Source of the DNA: Lineus longissimus
Lineage: Eukaryota > Nemertea > Pilidiophora > Heteronemertea > Lineidae
Direction of reading: 5' to 3'
DNA: 64,000 nucleotides
NCBI RefSeq assembly: GCF_910592395.1
Contig: NC_088323.1
Coordinates: 12,137,501-12,201,500, forward strand
Both the position numbers and the translations under genes were made by a program. The notes under the pieces are model-generated. The model saw nothing but the letters and a program-made list of their open reading frames with translations, was not told the origin of the DNA and made no database searches. Of this stretch, positions 47,862 through 62,800 are shown one piece after another. The first letter of the stretch is position 1. Each line of letters begins with the position of its first letter.

Positions 47862-50800
47862 ATGCGTGTCAGTTTAAGGAAGAATGGGGAACTTCATGGC
47901 AAAGTAATCAATCAACATTGTGTCCAAGTATTTGTCCTGAATTATATCGGTAACATGAATTATAGTGTTTTGTTCCGACCCTAATCTGCTAATCGATCGC
48001 TAAATAGCATGCAATGCATAGGACATGACTGTGTCTGCGTGTATACATACATGTGTATACGGTAGCTATAGTGTGTACAGGTGCATGTGCACATCCATGC
48101 AGGCTCTCTGTCATGTGTCATGATGTGACAGCGCATGCAGTGGGTGGTGTCACTGTCAAAGTGTCACTGCCACTCAAGACTGCCACTGCTCAACTCTGTT
48201 GTGTAACTGTGTGGGCCTAGGCCTAGAATAGAATGCAAGTAGGCCTACGGCTACGCTAATGTCAGTTCCCCAATTTCGCATGTATTGTGGGCCTCAAAGG
48301 CCTGATCCCTATACTGCAATCAGAACTAATCTATCATAAATGGGCCCTAGGTGGTTGTCATGCTGTTTCTTTTTGGAAATGAAGCAAAAGTGTTTAGCCT
48401 CAAGCGCGGGCTTCAAGAGAACCTTTTGCTCAGCCCCATCTGGACCATGAATAAAGCTAGATAAACAATCAACACTCAGACAGAAGCCATTATCCGTAGT
48501 GTGTTGACACTACCTAGACTAGAGCTGCTCTAGGGCTAGGTCTGAATACCGGTACTTGCACATCGGATGAGGTGTATTTCACTTCGGCTTTGACTCGTTC
48601 AAAATGTAAATCATATGACTGTTGGCTTGGAGGCAGTGAGATTTTAATTTCAAAATTACTCTTACAGGTTGCCATATGCCCGCAAACAATGGAAGGCCTG
48701 CTACGGCTTGCAGCATATGTTCTGAATATCAATGCAGCAGTCATTTATTCAGAAACTGGTGATGCTATTGAAAGCATTGATGTCATGAGGTAAATTTCAG
48801 AATTATCAGGCTGTTTAGTTTAATCAACCCGAGATCCATGATTATTGTTTAAGGCCATATGAATATAAAAGTCTAGTAAAGTTTCATTTAACTCAGATTT
48901 GTCCATCACAAGGCTATCTCCTCACCAGGCGAAAACATTTAATTATGCAGGTGGTCACATGATGCAAATGAAACTATTTCCCCCTACTTCATTCAAAAGT
49001 ACTACAGTATGTTAATTTTACTTTCTAAGCAATTATCTTGGTGAAGGCAGCATTCCTAGTTGCCCCCTTGCTGTCTATGATAAAAAAGTAAAGCTGATTC
49101 TTTTCAGGGATGGTGATGTGCTTGTTATTGCTTCACATGACGAACCATTTATTCCATGTAAGTATTTCTACTCTGCATTTCTCTTCGTGCATCTTATTGT
49201 TTCACAATCACTTTTTTAGTCAGTGTTTACGTTTGTACATGACATAATGTTAGTCATGTACTCCTCCAAGGTGACCACATGCATTTTCATTGTCTCTAAT
49301 CTTAGCTTTTTAATACTCCTTCAGCGTCTGGCAGTCATTCTGCTTTTACTCAGGAAGGACAGCGCCTGCTCTCCGCTCTTCAGGGAAAAACACCAGAGGT
49401 GGCAACAGAACTGCAGCGCGTTTTCAGGCCATATCAGGCGAACAGTCGGTCGTCTTCTTACCCATACACGACACCAAGGCGGGGAAGGTCAAGGACACGT
49501 CCTTCCAGTGCAACCAGTAATGCTTCCAATGCTTCTGAAGTGACTGTGCCTGGAAATACTCGCCCTCCCCAGAGTATTTCTAAACGCTTGATAATCCTGC
49601 GGCAATTCAAGGATGGTGAAAACCCCACTAGGAGAGCGAATACAATACTACTTGATGGCCAGGTAAGTTATTTTTTGATAAGATTTCTGTGCAACAATTC
49701 AATTGAGATAGATTCTTTTGTTTTAACAATACATAATTTCAAAATGTTATATGCCATGTCAGATTTTATTGTGACTGTATTCTTTTCTTTCTTACCGGGT
49801 AGATAACATTCTCTACCTGTGATTCTGAGGCTGCCATCAGAACCAAAATTCTTCAAGTTATCAGAACACTTGAAAATTGGGAGTTGGCAGCAGAAGATCT
49901 TGCCTTTGTCCGTTGCGATGGCAAGAGAATCTCGAAAGTTGCAACCACTGAGCCATGGGACGGAAAGTCCGTACGGTTGCTTGCAGGACAGGGAGCCCTC
50001 CATGTTCAGCTAAAAAAGGTACAAGTACTTCAGATATTTCAGATATGTTTTGTTGACGTGAGTGCACATGTCATACCGTCATACTCTGGCATCCATGTAC
50101 ATAGAATAAAATGTTCACTAGAAAAGCTGATCTGTACATGATGTAGATCATTTACCAAGATACCATTTACCAATTTCAAATTCTCTACTACAAATCATTG
50201 AAACATTTTGCTGCCAGAGTACATGTTATGTGCTGGGTAACTGACATACCTCTTGATTCCAGCATGTTGGTGCCAATGATGATGTTCTACCAGCAACACC
50301 TATAGTCGCTCCAGAACCAGAACCAACTGTTAGAGTTGCTGCTCAAGAAACAACTGTTCCTGTCAGACCCAGAGCCACCGTCAGAGCTGTAGCTAGCGAG
50401 GAAAACCCCCTCGAAAGGTATTTTATTTCGTGTATCATAAGGTCAGGTGTGCTCACTATTCAGTCCATCTGTACAACTATACTAAACGTTTTGCCTGAAA
50501 GAGAAGCACTGGGTGTGACTGAAAATGCTTGAATCTTTCTGCGTTTCAGAGGAAGTTTCTACTGCATTTTGTGAAATTGAACAGCAGTGGGTGATTCTAT
50601 TTACCAGCATAATTCTTTCTTCAGAGCCTTTCTCAGTTTGATAACTGAGGGAAACTCCATCGTCATAGAAGATGATCCAGACACATATCCTGATGCATTG
50701 CCCGATATCGAACCGGCTACTCCTCTAGCAGCTGCACAAAGAAGTCTGCCACCAATTCGGTAAGCTATTTTGTGAAGTTGGTATTCAGGAGGTCTAGACT

Positions 50801-53800
50801 ATCAAAATGAACTGCAGAAAGCACATCCTCAGCTCTCAGGGCTTGCTCCCTCCATCACTGCCAATTTGTTGGCGGTGATGGAGGGAGCTGAGGATACAGA
50901 AAGCATAGATTGATAAGGTTCTTTAAATACTAGCCATTGCCACATAAACAGTATGGAGTACCAAGGCAAAAGTACTATACTAGAATGAAAAGAGGATCTT
51001 CGGTAGCATTTGCTACCAACTCTCAGATGATAATTGGAACGAGGTGCTAGACTGGTAGGCTGGTCACTAGTATTGCCCTCAAGCACATACAAATCTCCCT
51101 AGGCATAATATCAGATGAATAGCTGATGAACGGACTACAATGATACGATCTAAGCGCTGGCTGGAGGCAAAATGTGGTTATACTGTGTCCCTTTAATTTC
51201 CTTAAATTATAATTTTGATTACTTTTAAATGGTGTATTACAGTCATTCTTGGCTTTTTTGCAGGCTTGCCACTGACAATGACACGCCTTTTAGGAAACTC
51301 ATAAAACAGCATGCTGATTTATTGATCAATGCTGTGTCTGAGGACAGGGAGTCATTTGAGTATTTGAAAATTAAAACTGGCAGGCGGAGCACCTGGCCCA
51401 CGAAATTATTGTACTTGAAGAGGTGGCGCGACGAAGACCTAGTTAAACCTCTTCAAGTCCAATTCCTTGGCGAACCTGCGCAGGATGAGGGAGGACCTCG
51501 GCAAGAGTTTTTCTATCTGGCAATGAGAGATGCCACCCACAGCAACTTGATGGTTGGTGGTACTTTCTCTCATAACGGAATATCATTGCAGAAGCAAGAG
51601 TACTTCTATCTGGGTTGATTTGTTGCCCTGAGCGTTTTGCAGGGAGGCTGTGGACCTCAATGCCTTGCAAACGCTGTGGCAGAGGTCATTCTATACTCCG
51701 AAAGGAACTATTACCCAAGGGTACAAATACAAGATGTCCCGGACGAAGAAGTACGCCAAGCACTGACAGAGGTAAGTTTAGGTATTTTGAATGAATGTTG
51801 ACATTACCCAGGTGATCGAAGCCTAGCAAGTTTTGTTGATTGCTCTTTGATAAGAACTATTGAGTAATAAATGATGGGTATCTGATAGGAGTAATCTCTA
51901 CTATTCATCTTTATTACAGGTACAAGATGCGGAGAATGTTGCTGATTTTAAAGAGAAGGTTGAAAAATGTGACTTTCGGTTTGACTGCGGTTTCTTAAAA
52001 CCATCACATTCACTGACGCTTGAGGACAAGGAAACATTCGTAAGGGTTGTTGCTATCCACTTTGTCCTCAACAGATGCCAGGCAGAACTAGAGCAGTTCA
52101 TCACAGGTACGTTGCAAACATCTGATAACTATTTTGTCAACCACCAATTCTTTTATTTTTAGCTCAGCTGACAAGCTGAGCTAATTGATTGGTGTTTGTC
52201 CTTCCATCCACCTATGTTGGGCATTTTGTAACCGTACAACCCAGGCACTTCAAATCTGGTCTAATATATAAGCACCGCATGAAATGTTGTTACGAAAAAA
52301 ATTTGTGCGATTCGACTCAAAATCAGCTCACCAGGGCCCAAAATGTGTAAATTTTAAAATAATTTTTTGCCGCTTTATTCAAGCAGATAGAAGCTTAAAG
52401 AAAAGTTGAAGAGGTCTGCTTGATATAGGAGTTTTAATATATAATAGATTAGTGTCGATTTATATCACCAGTTGGCGGTAGTGAGCAAAACTGTTGTTTG
52501 ACCCCGGATGACCCCGCTTTATAACCCCGCTTTAAATTTCCCGCCCCGAACTGACACACATACATACATTTGCAACCCGTATCATCAACAAAATTGCGGC
52601 GACCTTTTATTTCGACCGGAGCGATGATTTTGTAGGTGACAAATTTTCTTATTTAAGCCTTTACGGAAATGTATTTGTAACAGGTTCAATTTGAACAGTT
52701 TGAAGAGTTTATTCCCCCTTTAAGTCTGCTATGACCAATGGTTTAGCTCAGGTTATTTTGGGCCTTCACGGTCCCTGAGCCTTATGTCATTTCATTGTAT
52801 GTGCTTTATCAGCTATTATTGTTTGTATAGTTTTCCTGGTCTACTGAGTTTCCCTCCAAATTCAGTTAGCCTTGGGATCCCGAACTGTGTACATGCATGT
52901 TGTAGACCTGGTCAGATGAGTTTAATATAAACATTTCTATATATTTGATTTCTTCCTTTTTCATCAACAATGTCACAAGGATTGGAACAGTGAATCTGTG
53001 GACATGAAGACTGATATAATACAGTATTACATTTGGGGGCTCAGCCGTTTGAACTTTATTTGGGTATAGGTATTCCTTGGACATTCTTTTGTGATTTAAA
53101 AATTCAAGATGGCTGACGGGTGTTTCCGAAACCTTCAGGAGGAAGTCGTGTGTGCTGTCATGGAGTCGTCGACGTGAAGTAATTTCTATCGTCTGCTGCC
53201 AGCAGTTGTGTTTTTCGTAGTGGGAGTGATTCGCCCAGTGATCGTCTGGTTTTTTTCACATCTTCGTGATGTTTTGACTTTGGCAGACCGCCATTGTCGT
53301 TTTGACGTCGATACATTGTGCACTTGCGACACTGTTCTTTCTTTTGACCGGTCCATCTTTAGTGTTCGCCGCGTTCCCGCATAAATTTCGCGTTGTCTCG
53401 CGCATCGCGCTGTGACTTTTGACTCCGTGTATTGCTTGACTGTGTATTCCGCGTATTGCGCTGTACACCGTGTACATGACTGACTCGTGCAAGACTTCCG
53501 CTGTGGACATCCGACTTTGACCATTGACACTGACATTATGAACTGACTTTTTCTGTGTTCGTAACATGGACAGTTTTGGTTCTCTTTGCTAACTCATTCA
53601 TCATTTCATTTTCATTCTTCATGTATTCTCATTTCATTTGAACTTTTAAGTTTATATTATCTTTGATTTGTCATTTCTTTCTGTTTGTAACAGAATGCTT
53701 GTGTGTTGTTGTATTCAGTTTGCATGTCATTGTAACCAATTTATGTAAAATTCTGTTTGTGAATTTTTGACACATTTTCAGCCATGCAGTGTAGTTGGGT

Positions 53801-56800
53801 TTTTGAAAATTTAAAGGGAAAGTGTACCTGTGTTTTTGGTGTCTAGTGACACTTGGGGACTTTGTGTCTTTACTTGGTTTTGCTGTGGGTGCCTTCCTTT
53901 CTGGTGACATTATGCTGCATGCTTGAAACTTAGTGCATGTGATTTTGAGTTATTTTGGAAATAATTTATTTGACAATTATTTTCCTATGGTGTCTTTGTG
54001 CATCGCATGTACTTAGTAGTGTATTATTTTGCATGAAGATTCTTTTGGTTTCCAATGATGTGTTTAGGTCATACGCAGACAGGGTAATTTTTGTTGACAT
54101 TTAGACGGTTTGAATTTTGTTGACTTTGTCGACCTGGCCGTTGCGTAACTTGCCGTCATTAATCGAATAGGTTTCGATAATGTTCGCTTGAATTATGATA
54201 ATAACTTTGGTGGTACTACTTTGAATTTCTTGGGTCATTTTGGATTTTCTTGTGGTTTTGATTTAGTTGTCAGGTACAGGGTGACTCGGTTTGAGTTTAC
54301 TTTGTTTTGGTCAGGTGATCCTATGTATTTCTTTGATGGTACTTGGTGAATCTTACAGTGTGTGGAATCACTTTGATGTTTCTTGGTGGACTTTACAGTT
54401 CATTTTGTTACAGCATACAGTGTGTTCCATATTGTAGTACAACTTTATCATTTATACAGGGTGTCCTTTGTGACTTTGGATTGATTTGATTTATCATCAT
54501 TGGTATTATTTGTGAGTCTTTAGTACTTGCACTTATATTATTGATCATTAATTGTGAACATTTTACTTTGGCAGGGTGATGGTTTGGTACTTGGTCTCCA
54601 AGATTTCTACACTGTGTTGACGTGGACTTCTGCCTGGTTCATTGATCTGCAACTGCAACTTCCACTACAACTGTTACAGCTGTCTGGTGGATGCCGATCA
54701 TCTTTCAACTGTGAGATCTCATTGTGTTTGATTATTTTACAGGTCATCTTTGTTCATCTCTTTACCCAGAGTGTTGTATGCTCTCCAGGTTTTGGAGTTA
54801 GTATTTTCTTGGGTGAAGACATTACAGATATTTATCATACTTCTTTGCTATTCTTTCATCTTGTACTTTGTAATATTTTCTTGCAGTTGGTTTTGGTGAA
54901 ACAATACTTACTCTATATTATATTATTTCGTACGTTGACATTGTCTATTAGTAGGTTTAGGTAAAACTATACTTGCTCTTAGCATTTGGATTATACCATA
55001 CTAGTGATATTTGCATATGATAGGTTGAGGGTGTCCTCATACTTATACATATTTGTTGATAGTCGTCTGATATTTTCATTCACTCCTTGTCTTCGCTGTT
55101 ATGCGCCTGATTTTCCAAATGGCAACTGGTGATAATTTCAAAGCGGAAGACATGGGATTTGACTGCTACTACTGGTTCTGGTATAGGGTCCAATAGGACA
55201 GAAGTTTTGAATATTTGTTTGGAGATGATAAAATATCTCGACTTCAGTCAAAGGGAGGCCCTCATTAAGGCCTTGGGTGAGTCGCAGCCCAAACCGAAGT
55301 CTGAACCTGTAAGTGCACACCAACCTGTAACTTCAGTTCCTGCAACATCGTCTACCGTCTCAAACCCAGTTAAGACAAATGCAATGGGTCGTGGACATAT
55401 TTTCAATTTTACTTCTCGTCCTAATGATGGACGGGGTAGAACGATGGGAGATTTGCTGCGGCATAGTACGCCGCAGGGTGCTACTGCTACACCTCAGTCG
55501 CCCCCACCCCCTGTCCGTTCCCCTGGTGGGTATGCTGGGGTCAGTCCACCTCATATGCCACCATCTACCCCTCATCCTCATGCATCTTCCCTTTCAGCTG
55601 ATCATGATAGTGATAGTATTAGATCAAAGTTACCACCTATAGGGTCTGAGAGAAAGAAACTTTCTTTTCAGTTGAATCAAACCGACAGTTCAAGGCAGCC
55701 TCGTTATGTAGTCAGTACTCCACGTTTAGGTTCTTTCTCTGGCGACAAAAAGTCAGAGGTGTCATATCGCCAGTGGAGGGCTGAGGTAAAGGGATTACTT
55801 GCTGACCTTGGACTACCTATGCAGACCATTGTAGGTGCTATCAGGAGATCATTGAAGGGTATGGCTGCAGAATGTTTATTGCAGTTTGGGGAGGGGCTCT
55901 TCGCCCCGCATGAGGTCATTGGGGAGTTTGACAAAATGTTTGGGGAGGTATTAACATCTGAACAGGTGTTGGCGAAATTCTACGCGTCGTCGCAGGAACC
56001 GGATGAAAACGTTGCGGCTTGGGGTTGCCGAATTAGGGAGATTCTTTCTAGGTGCCCCGATGACACATATTGTACCGGTCCTCAGGCCCAGGCCATGTTG
56101 AGACAAAAATTTTGGTCTGGCCTCAGGTCAAAGGATGTGAAGTCGGCAACTAGGCACTTTTACGATGCAGGTCGTGGTTATAGCGAGCTTTTAGTGGCGG
56201 CCCGGCAGGTGGAGCAAGAGATGGGTTTAGGGAAACCTAAACCGGTCCAACAGCTTAGCAATAGCTCTACTGCCGCGGAGGTAAACAAGCTTGACTTGAT
56301 TTTGAAGAAAGTTACTGCTCTTGAAGGTGAGTTGGCCACTTTGAAGAAAGAGAAAGCTCGTGAGGCTGCTAAGAGAGCAGATCAAACTTCTTCTTTTGCA
56401 GATTCTACTACCACCTCTACACATTCTTCTTCAGGTGGAAAGTCCTATTATGCAGGTATTTGTAGTTACTGCAAGAAGAAGGGTCATCACATCGATGATT
56501 GTTTCAAACTACAGAATAAGAACAAGCGGTTGGGAAACGCCAACGCACCCTTGATCGGGGGCGGTCAAGGGGACAAAGAGTAAAGCCCCACCCCCACAAT
56601 TCTCTGATAGGAAAGGCGTCGGAGACCACTGTTTTATTGAAGGAGACAAATGTTGATTGTCTTCTCGATGGTCTCCACCATTTCTACTACTTATTTTTCA
56701 GAGAATTTTCCCGATGAAGACATTCATCCTTTGGATGATTTTATAGATATACAGAGTGCGACAGGAGATAAATTACCCTATATGGGCTATGTCAAATTAC

Positions 56801-59800
56801 CTTTGACCCTCGGTTCCTGTCGCCTCGACATTTTACTTCTTGTTGTGCCAGATACAAATTATAACCGTCTTGTTCCACTTTTACTTGGAACTAATGTGCT
56901 TGCTGAGTTGGCTCCGGAGAGATGTAACGTTGAGGATTCTGTTTGGCATGATACTTTACGCAGTTACTGCCTGTCCGGTAGTACTGTAGGGAATGTTACA
57001 ACATGTAAGTCTGTTACAATTAACAGCAACTCTCAGATTTCAATAAAGGGGATTACTCGTTGTAAATTAGGTCACTCTGCCAATGTTGTTACTGAATCTT
57101 CCAGGCCACTTCCAGGTGGACTTGTACTTGTTTCTTCTCTTCAGAAAGTGTCTGCTCGCAGTGCATCTCAGAAAGTCTCGGTTATTTTAAAGAATGTTTC
57201 GAATACTCCAGTTACCATACCAAAGCGTTCCGTTCTTTGTAGTATTTCAGAAGCCAACTTAGATATTTCTCCGCCTACTATGGACATTGAAGATACTTCT
57301 TTTCCCAATGCATCTGGGATCGAGACTGCTGCAGAAGTCTCCGATACCTCTGATGAAATGCCTGATTCTGATTTTTTTCAACTTTTCAAGTTTCAGTCTG
57401 ACATGGACTCAGAACATTTCTCTGAATTGAAGAATCGTTTGTTGAAATGGAAACATGTGTTTGCCAAGTCAGAGTCAGAGATGGGCAAGACAAATGTCTT
57501 GAAGCATCGTATTGATTTGTCCGATGATAAGCCATTTAAGATTAGGCATAGGAGAATTCCACCGAACATGTACGAGGATGTGAGGGTTCATTTACAGAAA
57601 ATGTTAGACACGGGAGTCATCCGTGAGTCTAAGAGCCCTTACTGTTCTCCTGTTGTACTAGTACGAAAAAAAGATGGGTCTCTCAGATTCTGCATTGATC
57701 TGAGGGAACTTAATAAACGGACCATCAAGGATTCATATTCATTGCCTAGAATTGATGAGACTCTAGATTCTATTGCTGGTTCTTCCTGGTTCTCCTGTCT
57801 TGATCTGAAGGCAGGCTATTGGCAAGTGGAGTTAGAGGAAGAACATAAGGAGAGGACTGCGTTTTCTGTGGGACCGCTGGGTTTTTATGAATGTAACGTT
57901 ATGCCGTTTGGGGCTACAAATGCTCCCAGTACATTCCAGCGTCTCATGGAGCTGGCTTTGCGCGATGTAAATCTTGAGATGTGTTTAGTGTATTTGGACG
58001 ATGTCATCATTTTTAGTCCTACTGTAGAGCAACATTTAGACCGTCTTGAAATCATTTTTGACAAGTTACACAAAGCCGGACTCAAGTTAAAGCCTTCTAA
58101 ATGCCAGTTCCTCTTAAATCGAGTCAAATATCTAGGGTATTATGTTTCCAAAAAAGGCATTGAGATGGACCCTGACAAAGTTCAGGCTGTGCGAGACTGG
58201 CCACCTCCTCAGTCGGTTGATGAACTCAGGCGTTATCTCGGTTTCACATCATACAATCGAAGGTTCATCAAGGATTATGCTAAGTTAGCTAAACCTTTGA
58301 ATTGTTTACTCCAAGGTCATTCTACTCAGAAAAGGCAAAAAGACAAGCCGTCGTTTCGCTGGGGAGAGGAAGAACAAACCGCATTTCAAAATTTGAATGA
58401 ATCATTGTGCTCTCCCCCAGTCCTTGGCTTTGCAGATTATTCTTTGCCATATGAGTTAGAAATAGATGCTTCGAGAGATGGCCTTGGAGCTATATTATAC
58501 CAGTACCAGGATGATGTTAGAAAACCTATATATTTTGCTAGTAGAGGACTGTCCGCTTCAGAAAGGAACTACCCCACTCACAAGTTAGAGTTCTTGGGGC
58601 TGAAGTGGGCAGTGACTGACAAGTTTAAGGACTATTTATTCGGGGCAGAGTTCAGAGTCAAGACTGACAATAATCCGCTGACATATGTATTGACGAGTGC
58701 GAAGCTCGATGCCACAGGGCACCGCTGGTTAGCTGAGTTGTCAGCTTATGACTTTACCATCGAATATTTTGCTGGAAAGAGCAATGCAGCTGCAGATGCG
58801 TTGTCTCGTCTTCCAAGAGAAACTAGTCTGATCAATGAGGATGTTGTAAAAGCTATTTCACATTCCCTCACTTGTCAAAATCTCTCTGCTGTTGAAATTC
58901 TGAATGCCAATATTGATTCTTCACATGCCCTATACCAAGTTGATTTGCTCACTACGGATTTTGTTGATATTAAGTATCATCAGAGGCAGGATAAATATAT
59001 TTCAGATATCATTGCTTCTCTGGCCAGAGGTATTCGTCCTGACCCCTCTCCGGAGCTGAAACCTTGGTTACGTCATTTTAACTCTTATCGATTGAACGAC
59101 AAAGGTATTTTAGTAAAACAAAGTATGTTGAATGATCAAGTTGTTGATCGTGTCGTCTTGCCATTGTCTCTTCACACATCTACTTTGAAGCAGCTGCATG
59201 ATGACATGGGTCACCTTGGTAAGGATAGGGTGATTGATCTTGTAAAGTCCAGATTCTTCTGGCCGGGTTATGTCAGTGATATAGAGAATTACATTCAAAC
59301 TTGTGGACGATGTTTACGCCGAAAGACACCTACTAATGAGAAAGCTTCTCTCACCAGCATAACCACGTCGCAGCCTCTGGAGATGGTCTGTATGGACTAT
59401 CTCACAGTTGAACCTTCCAGGGGTTGTGAAAATATTTTAGTAATTACAGATCATTTCACCAAGTACTCTGTAGCTATTGCAACAAGAAATCAGACAGCAC
59501 ATACTACTGCCAAAGCTCTTTATGAGAATTTTATAGTTCATTATGGTTTTCCTGGTCGGCTACATAGTGATCAGGGCCGTAATTTTGAATCTGCTGTTAT
59601 AAAGGAATTGTGTGCTTTAGCTGGAATGACCAAGTCTCGGACAACTCCCTACCATCCAATGGGCAATGGGCTTTGCGAACGGTATAACCGCACCCTTTTG
59701 TCAATGTTGGGTACGTTGTCCGAGGACAAGAAGAGTAGTTGGTCGCTATACCTCTCCACGTTGACGCATGCGTACAATTGTACGCGTCACGATTCTACTG

Positions 59801-62800
59801 GATTCAGTCCGCATTTTCTAATGTTTGGCCGTGAGCCACTTCTTCCTGTAGATATCAATTATGGTCTCGGTACTCCTGATGTTGGCCCTAGTGAATCTTA
59901 TAGTTCCTACATTAAATCTTTGCAGGAGCGTCTTGATTATGCATTCTCTATGGCTATGAAAAACCAGGATACCGCTTCATGTAAGAATAAAGGGAGATAT
60001 GATCTCAAAGCGAAAGCTTCTGTTCTTCAGACTGGTGATTGTGTTCTTGTCCGCAATGTCCACTTACGCGGTAGACATAAATTGGCTGACAAGTGGTCGA
60101 CCGATGTTTATACTGTTGTGGGTCAACCAAACCCCAATATTCCGGTATTTTCGGTTCGCTCCTCGAAAGGAGGTAATCCGCGTGTTTTACACCGTAATTT
60201 GTTGATGCCAGTTGGAGAGATTAGAGATGAGGAAGTTGTGAAGACTCCGGCCCGGTCCAGTCGTACTCGCCCTGAGAAGGAAGTTGTTGTACAGCCTGCG
60301 ATGAGTGATGACGAGGATGTCGATGTGATGATTTTGCCACGTGTTGATGAAGTTCCTTCTTCTTTTGCATCCGCTTCAACCGCCGATGTTCCACATGGTG
60401 ACAAACTTCCATCTTTTACATCTGTCAGATCTGATGCTGCACCTCCTTCTGATATTGTTCCGTCTACTTTGTCTACCGATTCTACCCCACCATTATCCAT
60501 TACAGATGTCGTTCCGGTCCAGCCCGCTGTTGTTGAGCCTGCGTCCCAGTCTTCGGTTGATGTTAGTGCGTCCGAGCATGCTGCTGTTGAGCCTGCGTCC
60601 CAGTCTTCGGTTGATGTCAGCGCGTCCCAGCCTGCCGTAGATGCCAGTTATCCTACTACAGATGTGACCGTTCCTCCTCCAATGATAGATGTCGATACGC
60701 CGTCAGGAATTGCGCTTGACGTGACTTCGATCGATGATGGTACTGTTCCGCCTCCAGTGGAATTTGATGATGGTGGTACTGTTCCGCCTCCAGTGGAATT
60801 TTCAACCGTTGGTCCAGCGGATGAGACGGTCCCTGTAGATGTTCCCCCTGGTGAATCCTCTGCTGAATTCCACACATCCCAGGATGACGAGGAAGAGAGT
60901 GCTCCGGAGGACAGCCCTGTTGCAGCCCCGAGGAGATCTAAGAGGGAACATAAACCGCCTAACCGTTTCAAGCCATATCAGATGTATCAGCAACAGCCGC
61001 GCGCGCCGCCTGAGCCTTGGCGATCCAAGGTTGATTATTTTATGTCACTTGCAAGCAAGCCTGAGTTTGCGCAAAATCCCGCTATTCTTGACAAAGTTCT
61101 GTCTTTAATGAAGGATTGAATGATAGTTGGTTTTCAACTCGTGATTATTTTCTGGTTTGAAATATATATAACATTTTGATTGAATGTTGGCTGGTTTTGG
61201 CAGGCCATGTCAATCAAGAGATTGTTTTCTACTTGAGTGTGTGTTTTCTTCTTTTGTTTCGATATTTCGTGGAGATTTATATCAAGTAATTCTTGGTATT
61301 GATATTTTGTACTGTATGATTAGAGTCTGTATAGATTCCATAGATAATTCATCAGTACTTATTCTGTTGCATCTCTACTCATATCAGTTATTCAAGGTTT
61401 TGTTTGACAGTTTATCAATGTAAATCCCTTTTGGACTAAGGGTTTTTGGTCAAACAGTTACTAATTAATACCTTCCAGATGTTTTGTAAGTCATTTCCCT
61501 GCAATTTTCCTTTTTTCCCAATCTTGTATCATCTTATTGATTGTTGTTTTGTGGTGTGATGGTAAGATTGAGGAGGTCATTACCCCTTCTCTTCTATTAT
61601 ATCTTCTTGCAATGATCTTCAGTAAATCAAACAATACTACAATAGTTCTTCACAGTACCGTATTCTGATAATGATTCTAAACTTATATATTTCAGTATCT
61701 TGTCTATTCGCCTTAATCTCGTTCTGATTCGTGCGATACAATTTTCAGTGTGAACTCTAGAAGTTTACTGTTAATTTGTAAATACAATAATAATTCCATT
61801 TCTTGTAGCTCTTTACCTTATGGTGTTTTTCAGTTTTCAGGATGCTGGATTGAAATTTTCACTTTTCAGTCTTTGTCTTTAATGATTCTGAATTCTGCTC
61901 TTTGATGGTTCCATTCTTCCCTTCTTATTGTTTGAAGGTTTTGGTTTCGCATCTTTCTCAACTCGGTTTCGTTTTGAGTTTCACCTGGTATTTTGGGTTA
62001 CATGTTTTGTATATATGGTGTACATTTCTTTTTATCTTTGGTAAATGTCAGGAGCCATTTTCTCTTGACAGGGGAATGTGTAACAGGTTCAATTTGAACA
62101 GTTTGAAGAGTTTATTCCCCCTTTAAGTCTGCTATGACCAATGGTTTAGCTCAGGTTATTTTGGGCCTTCACGGTCCCTGAGCCTTATGTCATTTCATTG
62201 TATGTGCTTTATCAGCTATTATTGTTTGTATAGTTTTCCTGGTCTACTGAGTTTCCCTCCAAATTCAGTTAGCCTTGGGATCCCGAACTGTGTACATGCA
62301 TGTTGTAGACCTGGTCAGATGAGTTTAATATAAACATTTCTATATATTTGATTTCTTCCTTTTTCATCAACAATGTCACAAGGATTGGAACAGTGAATCT
62401 GTGGACATGAAGACTGATATAATACAGTATTACATATTGTTGTACAAAACTTTACACGGCAATAGAAAAGATCAACCAGAATGTGTTCAAATGCCCTCAG
62501 AATGATGGGCTTAACGGAATTTGGTAAAAACAACTTTCGAATGGAGTATTCTTTCTTCGCGAAAATTGAAGCGACGACCTCATTATTTATCGTAATTCAT
62601 GCAGATCATCTGAGACTTGGTGATGTTGTGATATGTGTTCAAAATATTGGAAACTGCGGAAATTAGTTCCATTAGTATTGCTATTCTGCATGAGTTTATT
62701 ATATCCATTGATTTTGACCGAACAAAGCACGAAAACTTTGTTTATTTATCAAACTGTATCGAGTGTTATCGAATCGAATGGATGTGTCGATCGTCGGAGC

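Larger units (their letters stand above)
52676..62434 (+). mobile_element. Gypsy-4: full-length, recent Ty3/gypsy element
   Basis: 9.76 kb with two 356-bp LTRs that look identical on reading, TG...CA ends and a 4-bp duplication TATT (52672-52675 and 62435-62438). Primer site, gag, pol and polypurine tract (AGGGGAA, 62070-62076) are all present, in the same direction as the host gene. The only clear lesions are near the gag start and at the protease active site. Confidence 0.95.

Noticed and set aside
51610-51645. A mini-intron removing the HECT TGA
   Set aside because: The only GT-AG span that would skip it is about 29 nt, too short for animal splicing, and it would remove conserved residues.
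54554-54964. Additional Gypsy-4 gene in the leader
   Set aside because: Hydrophobic T-rich frame with no motif; composition explains the open frame.
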